Origin: JBKQHQ01 sp052148715
GTDB taxonomy: Bacteria > Pseudomonadota > Alphaproteobacteria > Rhizobiales > Xanthobacteraceae
Length of the DNA: 19,819 bases
NCBI GenBank assembly: GCA_052148715.1
Contig: JBKQHQ010000062.1
Location: 1-19,819, forward strand
Direction of reading: 5' to 3'
The position numbers and the translations under genes are program-made. The notes under the pieces are model-generated. The model saw nothing but the letters and a program-made list of their open reading frames with translations, was not told where the DNA came from and ran no database searches. The stretch's first letter is position 1. Each line of letters starts with the position of its first letter. This document shows positions 14,364 through 19,819 of this stretch, piece by piece.

Positions 14364-15149
14364 ATGAAAGCGGTATTGCTCGGCGGCGTTGCGTTGGCTG
14401 CGGTGGGGTCGGTCATGGTGGCCGGCGCAGCTGCCGCGGATCTAACGGTCAAGGCGCCCGCGGCATATAGCTGGACCGGGTTCTACATCGGCGGCAATTT
14501 GGGTTACGGATATGGCGGCGGTTCCACCAGCTTTTCCGGCAATCCCGCCACGGAGGCACTCATTGCCAACGGAACGATTCCCTCCTCGTTGGGGGGGTGG
14601 GGGCAGTCGAATAGTCCGCTTGGTGGCGGGCAGGTCGGCTACAATCTTCAGGCCGGCCGGTTCGTCTACGGCATCGAGACGGATCTCGACTATGGGCATG
14701 TCAGCTCAAGCCTGACCACTATCGTTCCTCTCACCTTTCCTCTCAGCCCGTCCACGACGACGACTGCTGTGCAGTCGCTGAATTACCTCGGCACAGTGAC
14801 AGGCCGGGCTGGCTTCCTGCCCTGGGCACCCCTCCTCCTCTATGCGGACGGCGGTTTTGCGTATGGCGGTGCCTCGGCGTCCTCGTTCCTGGTGTCGAAC
14901 AACGGAGCCGCGAGCGGATTCAGCGAAAAGACGGCCCTGTTGACCGGCTGGACGGCGGGCGGCGGACTGGAATACGCCTTTTTCGCCGACGAGCCGCTGT
15001 GGTCGCGATGGAGCGCAAAGCTCGAGTACGGATATTATGATCTCGGCAAGCTTTCTCAAACTTATAATCTTACCCCTGCCGGATTTATGACGACGAGCAC
15101 GGCCTTCAAGGGACATATGTTCCACGCAGGCCTTAACTACAAGTTCTGA
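14364..15149 (+). CDS. Outer-membrane beta-barrel protein, Omp25/Omp31 (OMP_b-brl) type
   Basis: This 261-residue small barrel begins with a Sec signal peptide, MKAVLLGGVALAAVGSVMVA, cleaved near AAA-AD (residue ~24-25). The mature start DLTVKAPAAYSWTGFYIGGN then LGYGYGGG is the signature opening of rhizobial and Brucella Omp25/Omp31-like proteins. Typical strands include GGGQVGYNLQAGRFVYGIET then DLDYG, TGRAGFLPWAPLLLYADGGF and LEYGYYDLG, and the end GHMFHAGLNYKF has the terminal Phe. It probably has eight strands and lies in the outer membrane as a structural or adhesion-type barrel, not a large porin. Its leader and first ten codons match those of porin 1, although the mature proteins are unrelated. 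The next porin starts 41 bp later, so the two are probably co-transcribed. Confidence 0.9.
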   Translation: MKAVLLGGVALAAVGSVMVAGAAAADLTVKAPAAYSWTGFYIGGNLGYGYGGGSTSFSGNPATEALIANGTIPSSLGGWGQSNSPLGGGQVGYNLQAGRFVYGIETDLDYGHVSSSLTTIVPLTFPLSPSTTTTAVQSLNYLGTVTGRAGFLPWAPLLLYADGGFAYGGASASSFLVSNNGAASGFSEKTALLTGWTAGGGLEYAFFADEPLWSRWSAKLEYGYYDLGKLSQTYNLTPAGFMTTSTAFKGHMFHAGLNYKF

Positions 15150-15168
15150 TGAGTTGATGAGTTGATGA
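15147..15168 (+). repeat. 8-bp tandem repeat overlapping the small barrel stop codon
   Basis: TGATGAGT is repeated twice and followed by TGATGA, starting with the TGA stop of the small barrel gene. It gives several in-frame and out-of-frame stops before the CTGGGGAATTGGGGG ribosome site of the next gene (15170-15184). Probably a replication-slippage product. Confidence 0.6.
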
Positions 15169-15190
15169 ACTGGGGAATTGGGGGAAGATC

Positions 15191-16858
15191 ATGAAAGCGG
15201 TACTACTCGGCGGCGTTGCGATCCTCGCGTTGGCTGCGGTCGGTCCGGCCAGGGCGGCCGATGCCAAGGCGGCGGTTTGCGATCCGTACAAGAACTATAA
15301 CTGTCTCGATGCCTATCTCGGCCAGGATATCTGGACCCGCCTCGTCAATTACTACAAGCTGGAATGGGGCCAGGCCGGGCCGCCGGCCGATCCGAAGGCG
15401 CTTCCGGGCCGCCGGGCCTATTGGCCGGTGACGCCGGGGACCGTGCCGCCGCTGCCGTTCACTGAATGGCCCTATGGCGGCTCGACCGTCCTCGGCGTGA
15501 GCCGGACCGGCGCGGTCGACAGCCCCTTGATGGTGGCGCTCGCCAAGACCGACGTAGGCGAGTTCCTGAACGACCACGGCCTCCAGGTCTACGGCTGGTT
15601 CGACGCCGGCTTCAACATCAGCTCCAACCGAACCTTCAACGGTAACAGTCCCGCCGCCTACATGTCCAACCCGAATTCGATGCAGCTGGACCAGGCCGTG
15701 CTGTATTTCGAGCGCGTGCCCGACACGGTGCAGAAGGACCACATCGACTGGGGCTTCCGGCTTTCCGGGCTGTACGGCGAGAACTACCGCTACACCGAGG
15801 CTTACGGACTGTGGAGCTATCAGTTCCAAGGGCGCAACCTGCAGAACGGGTTCGATACGCCGATGATGTACGGGGAACTGTTCTTCCCGCAACTCTTGGA
15901 AGGCACCTTGGTCCGAGTCGGGCGGTTCATCTCGCTGCCGGACATCGAGGCGCAGCTCGCCCCCAACAACTACATGTACTCGCACTCGCTGACGTATGGC
16001 TGGGACAACTACACCAACACCGGCATCCAGGTCACCCAGGCACTCAATAAGAACCTGTTCGTTCAGGTGGGCCTGACCGTGGGCACCGAAGCCATGCCCT
16101 GGCACTGGGGCCAGACGACGCCGAACCTAGCATTCCCGAACAACCCGCTGTTCCCCAACAGTAGCTATCCCCTCGACCCAGGCTCCGTCCCATCTCTCAC
16201 CGCCTGCTTGCGCTACCAAACCAACAGCGGCAACGACAACCTCTATGTCTGCGAGGACGCCCTCAACAACGGCCTCCAGGGCTACAACAATCTGCAATGG
16301 ACCGGGTTTACCTATTACCACCGGTTCAACGAGCAGTGGCACATCTCGTCGGAATTTTACACGCTTTCGCAGAATGACGTGCTGAACCTGAATAACCCGA
16401 CCGTTTTTAATACCCTCTTGCCCAACGGCATTACGCCGTTAGCCGGGGCAAACATCGTCGCGCAGCAGCCAAACTTTGCGTACTGCTCGAACCCGAATCT
16501 GCTCACCTGCACCTCACGATCCTATACCGCTCTCACCTACCTGAACTATTCGCCCAACCCCTTGGACAACTGGTCGTTCCGCGCCGAGTATTATGTTGAC
16601 CAGGAGGGACAGCGCATCAGCATACCCACGCGGTATATAGACCTCGCGATCGGCTTGCAGCATTGGCTCTCGCCGCAGATCGAGTTCCGCCCGGAGGTTG
16701 CGTATTACCACTCGTTTAACACGCCGGCTTTTGACGGGGTTTTCAATCCCCTGTCGAGTAGCACATTCACTTGCTCTACCCCTGTTCAGGGTACCATACC
16801 TGCCAGCTGTAAAAATTATTCAATCGTTGGCTCCGCCGACATGATCTTTCACTTCTGA
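15191..16858 (+). CDS. Outer-membrane beta-barrel porin, BBP2 (OmpL-like) type, paralogue 2
   Basis: This 555-residue paralogue of 12342-14018 aligns over its whole length. The signal peptide MKAVLLGGVAILALAAVGPA is cleaved after ARA (residue 22). Shared text includes VCDPYKNYNCLDAYLGQDIW, NYYKLEWGQAGPPADPKA, VALAKTDVGEFLNDHGLQ, APNNYMYSHSLTY and GTEAMPWHWGQTTPN; the end is SADMIFHF. Differences cluster in likely surface loops (for example around residues 315-335 and 400-440), and an extra Cys pair near CSTPVQGTIPASCKN (residues ~529-543) is absent in paralogue 1. Start support is the ATG preceded by GGGGG with the same spacing as in the two upstream genes. The gene follows the small barrel after 41 bp without its own long leader, so it depends on the upstream promoter or read-through. 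Confidence 0.87.
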   Translation: MKAVLLGGVAILALAAVGPARAADAKAAVCDPYKNYNCLDAYLGQDIWTRLVNYYKLEWGQAGPPADPKALPGRRAYWPVTPGTVPPLPFTEWPYGGSTVLGVSRTGAVDSPLMVALAKTDVGEFLNDHGLQVYGWFDAGFNISSNRTFNGNSPAAYMSNPNSMQLDQAVLYFERVPDTVQKDHIDWGFRLSGLYGENYRYTEAYGLWSYQFQGRNLQNGFDTPMMYGELFFPQLLEGTLVRVGRFISLPDIEAQLAPNNYMYSHSLTYGWDNYTNTGIQVTQALNKNLFVQVGLTVGTEAMPWHWGQTTPNLAFPNNPLFPNSSYPLDPGSVPSLTACLRYQTNSGNDNLYVCEDALNNGLQGYNNLQWTGFTYYHRFNEQWHISSEFYTLSQNDVLNLNNPTVFNTLLPNGITPLAGANIVAQQPNFAYCSNPNLLTCTSRSYTALTYLNYSPNPLDNWSFRAEYYVDQEGQRISIPTRYIDLAIGLQHWLSPQIEFRPEVAYYHSFNTPAFDGVFNPLSSSTFTCSTPVQGTIPASCKNYSIVGSADMIFHF

Positions 16859-16934
16859 TTTGGAGGACCGTGTCGTTCGCGTGGGCTGTGCGGCCGAGGG
16901 TGTCGGTTGCCGGCGTGTATGAGAAGCTTAAGCT

Positions 16935-16962
16935 GCGCCGCGGGGGGAAGCTCCCGCGGCGC
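16935..16962 (+). terminator. Hairpin terminator after porin paralogue 2
   Basis: GCGCCGCGGGGG-GAAG-CTCCCGCGGCGC forms a 12-bp stem with one G-U pair, extendable by T16934-A16963. It has the same design and core as the terminator after paralogue 1, but the following AACTGCTT is not a real T-tract, so efficiency may be lower. It starts 77 bp after the stop. Confidence 0.6.
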
Positions 16963-17364
16963 AACTGCTTAGAGAAGGCGGGAGATGCGGATGAGGCGCG
17001 GGGAGCAATCTCCGGTTAGGAGTTGCAATCTTTGGTAACGAAAAAGCCGCTTCCGGATGACGGTGACGCGCCTGGGCGTGGTGCGTGGGGATCGGAGCAG
17101 GGGGACTGCAAACAGGCGCACTATTAAGCAATAAGTTGTCCCCAATTGGGTGGCAGTGTTGGAAATCTCGCGTCTGAATCGAGGGCCGCCGGTTCCGGCA
17201 TCTGGTATACTTCGAAGATGGTCCTGTTCCATTGGAATCGGTCGCGGGTCTGGAGTTGTTCGTTGGCGCATGTTCTCGAGGGCGAACCGGTATCCAAGTT
17301 CGGGTCCGAGCCTTCGCCGGATCGCTCGAACGGAGGAGGCACCGTAGCGTCAAGACGGACAACA
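16963..17364. other. Non-coding gap (402 bp) upstream of the KdpD-like kinase
   Basis: I see no supported gene. The open frames here, including an N-terminal extension of the kinase frame to 17146 and three minus-strand frames, have chance-like composition and no SD. The region holds a 10-bp palindrome CCCAATTGGG (17141-17150) and a possible extended -10 promoter (17203-17211). GGAGG at 17334-17338 is too far from the kinase ATG to serve it. Confidence 0.5.
17203..17211 (+). promoter_or_regulatory. Possible extended -10 promoter for the kdpDE-like operon
   Basis: TGGTATACT matches the extended -10 form TGnTATAAT with one mismatch; no good -35 is present at the usual distance. The implied leader to the ATG at 17365 is ~145 nt. 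By-eye call only. Confidence 0.3.
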
Positions 17365-18930
17365 ATGCGGCGCGGAAAATTCGATGTCGGACGGCTGACG
17401 TCGCGACTGCGGCAAACCGACCTGGGGGCCGTGGCCGCGACTTTGGCGATGGTTGCGGGCGTGACGGGTCTTGTTTTCTTACTGGACCACTTTTTTGTCC
17501 TTCGTCACATATCGATCATCTATCTCCTTCCCGTTCTTATTGCCGCGACACGGTGGGGACTTGGACCGGCGCTCGTCGCGACCGTCGCCGGCGTCCTCTG
17601 TGCTGATTTCTTCTTCTATCCTCCCTATTACAGTCTGGATCTCGCCGACCTGCAGAGCGCCGTCGAGCTGGTGCTGCTGGTCGTCGTGGCGATCGTCACC
17701 AGTGACCTCGCGACGAGGCTCAAGCGCCAGGTCGAGGTCGCACGCCGGCACGAGAAGGAGACCCGCGACCTTTATGCCTTCTCGCGTCAGCTGGCGGTGT
17801 GCGATTCGGCGTCCGACATCTATTCGGCGATCCAGGAGCACCTGTCCAAGATCATCCAGGCGCGCACGGCTTTGATCGGGCCGCTGCCGGGCCGGGCAAG
17901 CGAAGCTCTGCCGCCCGACGATCCGGCCATACCGGCGCCGGTGCGGGCCGAAGCCGCGCTGATTCTCGCCCGCAACGAGCCGAAGGTGGAGGCGCTCGTT
18001 ACCGACGAAAGCCAGCGTACCTGGCTGGTGCGCGCGATATCGGCGCAGGCTCCGGAGTTCGGCGTGGTTGCGGTAGATCTCGGCACCGGGTCGCCCGAGG
18101 CCATCGACGAGATCAAGCAGCGCGCCGACCGCATCCTCATCGACGCGACGGCAACGCTCGAGCATCTCGATATCACCCATGCGATCAGCGAGGCCCGGGT
18201 CCGGGCGGAGGCCGATCTCCTGCGCGACGCCCTGATCGGCTCGGTGTCGCACGAATTGCGCACGCCGCTCACCTCGATCCTCGGCGCCGCGACGGCCTTG
18301 ACGCAGGCCGCGGCCATTGCCGGCCAACCCGACCTCGCCTCGGTTGCCCGTCATCTGAAGGATGACGCCGAGCGCCTCAGCGACATTCAGAACCTGTTCG
18401 ATGCGAGCCGGATCACGGGCAAGGGCATCCGGCCTCGCCGCGAATTGTCGGATCCGGTCGACATCGTCAACGCCGCGGTCGAGCGCAAGCGCGACCGGCT
18501 GTCCGCCCATCGGCTCGAGTTCCGCATGGCGGACGATTTGCCTTTGGTGAATGTCGATCCTACGCTCCTTGAGCAGGCGCTCGGGCAGATCCTCGACAAC
18601 GCCGCAAAATATTCGCCGGTCGGCTCGACCATCGAGGTGTCGGCATCCGAGCAGGATGATGCGGTCGTCATCGCGGTGCGCGATCACGGCGTCGGGCTCA
18701 CGAGCGAGGAGCAGAGCCGAATGTTGGAGCGATACTTCCGTGGCGCGCGCCATCTTGACGCCGTTACCGGCTCGGGACTGGGCTCCTGGATCGCGCACGC
18801 CTTCATCAGCGCCAACGACGGCACGATCGAGGCCACGAGCGCCGGTCCGGACCGGGGCACCACGGTCTCGATCCGCGTGCCGGCGTCCCGCCTCGCGGCT
18901 CCCGACCTGACGGACGGAGCCGATGAATAG
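17365..18930 (+). CDS. KdpD-like sensor histidine kinase lacking the N-terminal KdpD/USP domains
   Basis: This 521-residue inner-membrane kinase matches only the C-terminal half of classical KdpD (~900 residues). The DUF4118 sensor has four membrane segments (~22-41, ~49-62, ~67-83, ~99-113) with the hallmark HISIIYLLPVLIAATRWGLG and DFFFYPPYYSLDLADLQ. A GAF-like region (~135-265) precedes the H-box SVSHELRTPLT with His296, N-box ILDNAAKYSP (Asn412), G1 DHGVGL (440-445) and G2 GSGLGSW (469-475). A Ser sits where Leu is usual in GLGLW. The Walker-containing KdpD domain and USP domain that bind second messengers in full-length proteins are absent, with no trace upstream. The start ATG at 17365 has a poor SD; an earlier frame opening at 17146 adds chance-like sequence. 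It overlaps the regulator gene by 8 bp (ATGAATAG). Potassium sensing is unproven without kdpFABC. Confidence 0.87.
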   Translation: MRRGKFDVGRLTSRLRQTDLGAVAATLAMVAGVTGLVFLLDHFFVLRHISIIYLLPVLIAATRWGLGPALVATVAGVLCADFFFYPPYYSLDLADLQSAVELVLLVVVAIVTSDLATRLKRQVEVARRHEKETRDLYAFSRQLAVCDSASDIYSAIQEHLSKIIQARTALIGPLPGRASEALPPDDPAIPAPVRAEAALILARNEPKVEALVTDESQRTWLVRAISAQAPEFGVVAVDLGTGSPEAIDEIKQRADRILIDATATLEHLDITHAISEARVRAEADLLRDALIGSVSHELRTPLTSILGAATALTQAAAIAGQPDLASVARHLKDDAERLSDIQNLFDASRITGKGIRPRRELSDPVDIVNAAVERKRDRLSAHRLEFRMADDLPLVNVDPTLLEQALGQILDNAAKYSPVGSTIEVSASEQDDAVVIAVRDHGVGLTSEEQSRMLERYFRGARHLDAVTGSGLGSWIAHAFISANDGTIEATSAGPDRGTTVSIRVPASRLAAPDLTDGADE

Positions 18931-19693
18931 CGCTGCGCCGACCGTGCTCGTGATCGATGATGAGGTTCAGATCCGACGGTTTCTGCAATCCGGGTTCGGT
19001 CTCGTCGGCTTCAACGTGCGCGAGGCGAAGACCGCCGAAGAGGGAATCCGCTCGGCAACGTTGAGCTCTCCCGACCTGATCATTCTCGATCTGGCGCTGC
19101 CCGACATGGACGGCGCCGAGGTGCTGCAGCGCATCCGCTCATGGTCGGAGGTGCCGGTCATCGTGCTCTCGGCGCGATCGAACGAGGACGAGAAGGTTCG
19201 TCTGCTCGAGCTCGGCGCCGACGATTATGTCGTCAAGCCGTTCGGGATGGCCGAGCTGTTGGCGCGCGCGCGCGCCGCCATGCGCCGGCAGCAGCGCACG
19301 ACCACCGGCGACGCGGTGCTCAAGATCGGCCGCGTTACCTTCGACTTTGCGGCCCGTTCGGTGTCGGTCGAGGGCCGCCGCATCAGCCTGACGCGCAAGG
19401 AGTACCGGTTGATCCAGGTCCTCGCCCAGCACGCCGGCAACGTCCTCACCCATCAGCATCTGCTCAAGGAGGTGTGGGGTACGAGCCATCTGAACGACAC
19501 GCACTACCTGCGCATCATGATCCGTAACCTGCGCAAGAAGATCGAAGCCGACCCGACCCGCCCGCGCGTCATCCGCACCGAGCTCGGCGTCGGCTACCGG
19601 CTCGGCACCGACGAGGCCGAGCCGACCGACGCCGCCGTCGAGGAGCCGGCCGAGCCCCCCTTGCCCGACCAAGCCGACCCCGACGAGACCTGA
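18923..19693 (+). CDS. KdpE-like OmpR-family response regulator
   Basis: This 256-residue cytoplasmic regulator has a receiver domain (~6-120) with Asp12/Asp13, phospho-acceptor Asp56 (LIILDLALPDMDG), Ser83 at the switch position (VLSARS) and Lys105 (VVKPF). The winged-helix output domain (~135-230) carries LTRKEYRLIQVLAQHAGNVL and HYLRIMIRNLRKKIEADPTR, and finishes RTELGVGYRL, closely matching KdpE. After it comes a ~24-residue acidic, Pro-rich tail (EPTDAAVEEPAEPPLPDQAD) that is not part of the family core. The ATG overlaps the kinase stop (ATGAATAG), and ACGGAG just upstream serves as SD inside the kinase gene, so translation is coupled. In classical systems KdpE activates kdpFABC; those genes are not in the window, so its targets are open. 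Confidence 0.9.
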   Translation: MNSAAPTVLVIDDEVQIRRFLQSGFGLVGFNVREAKTAEEGIRSATLSSPDLIILDLALPDMDGAEVLQRIRSWSEVPVIVLSARSNEDEKVRLLELGADDYVVKPFGMAELLARARAAMRRQQRTTTGDAVLKIGRVTFDFAARSVSVEGRRISLTRKEYRLIQVLAQHAGNVLTHQHLLKEVWGTSHLNDTHYLRIMIRNLRKKIEADPTRPRVIRTELGVGYRLGTDEAEPTDAAVEEPAEPPLPDQADPDET

Positions 19694-19819
19694 CGGGGGA
19701 GGGCGGGCAGGCATTCTTCACCTCCCCCCTCGTGGGCTACGGCATTCCGGGATTTGATTCCTGCGGTGGGCATTTTTTCTACTTTCTGTCAAGAATCCGT
19801 CGCGAGAAATTTTGCGATT
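19694..19819. other. Gap after the kdpDE-like operon to the window edge
   Basis: GGGGGAGG (19695-19702) and CCTCCCCC (19721-19728) form an inverted repeat with an 18-nt loop just after the stop. It could end transcription, but no T-tract follows directly. The remainder is AT-richer, with no start or coding signal visible before the edge. Confidence 0.4.

Noticed and set aside
16928..17365. 145-codon minus-strand open frame upstream of the kinase
   Set aside because: Low-complexity Pro/Arg/Ser-rich text spanning a terminator hairpin; no SD or recognisable domain.
17479..18798. 439-codon minus-strand open frame
   Set aside because: Antisense shadow of the KdpD-like kinase.
1..19819. CRISPR array, tRNA/rRNA genes, insertion sequence or phage genes
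   Set aside because: No regularly spaced direct repeats, no tRNA cloverleaf or rRNA text, and no transposase, integrase or phage protein frame could be found by eye.

Overview
The window looks like a chromosomal segment of an alphaproteobacterium of the order Hyphomicrobiales (Rhizobiales), most likely a member of the Bradyrhizobium/Rhodopseudomonas group. The reasons are high GC with strong third-position GC bias in every long gene, outer-membrane barrels whose style is typical of that group (signal peptides starting MKAVLLGGVA, mature ends beginning AD), and two dispersed palindromic repeats that I recall as common in those genomes. This is read from sequence style only. No rRNA, tRNA, CRISPR array, transposase, integrase or phage gene is visible.

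Region 1 (1-6340) is a tripartite RND efflux locus. A NodT/TolC-type outer-membrane lipoprotein runs off the left edge on the minus strand. It diverges from a CusB/CzcB-type periplasmic adaptor and a CusA/CzcA-type inner-membrane pump. The pump keeps the Asp-Asp-Glu set in its fourth transmembrane segment that marks heavy-metal RND pumps. A secreted, disordered Gly/Pro/Lys-rich protein whose mature end starts RPHHHH follows 6 bp after the pump and is probably part of the same operon. The 241-bp divergent intergenic region carries several dyads that could be operators.

Region 2 (6341-7587) holds a small secreted basic protein (minus) and a small three-helix membrane protein (plus), with hairpins at the gene ends. 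Region 3 (7588-10009) is a divergent two-component pair: a LuxR-type response regulator (minus) and a membrane histidine kinase with an apparent four-helix periplasmic sensor and HAMP domain (plus).

Region 4 (10010-12340) contains a tandem duplication of a ~93-residue secreted protein with a conserved CRRHG/HC core and a PHRYFSRW end. The upstream leader is duplicated too. One copy seems to carry a 77-bp palindromic repeat that the other lacks. A 101-bp element with perfect 15-bp terminal inverted repeats, a 157-residue hypothetical protein and a possible ankyrin-repeat remnant follow.

Region 5 (12169-16962) is an outer-membrane protein cluster: two paralogous ~555-residue BBP2-type porins flank a 261-residue Omp25/Omp31-type barrel. 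The first porin and the unrelated small barrel share a ~175-bp upstream leader and the start of their signal peptide, so the expression and secretion module seems to have been reused between unrelated barrels. Hairpin terminators of similar design follow each porin.

Region 6 (16963-19819) is a KdpD/KdpE-like two-component operon. The kinase has only the KdpD C-terminal half (DUF4118 membrane sensor plus kinase core) and overlaps the kdpE-like regulator by 8 bp. No kdpFABC genes are in the window. Taken together, the window is an envelope and signalling neighbourhood: metal efflux, porins, small secreted proteins and two separate two-component systems. The most unusual observations are the leader shared by unrelated barrels and the duplicated small secreted protein family.
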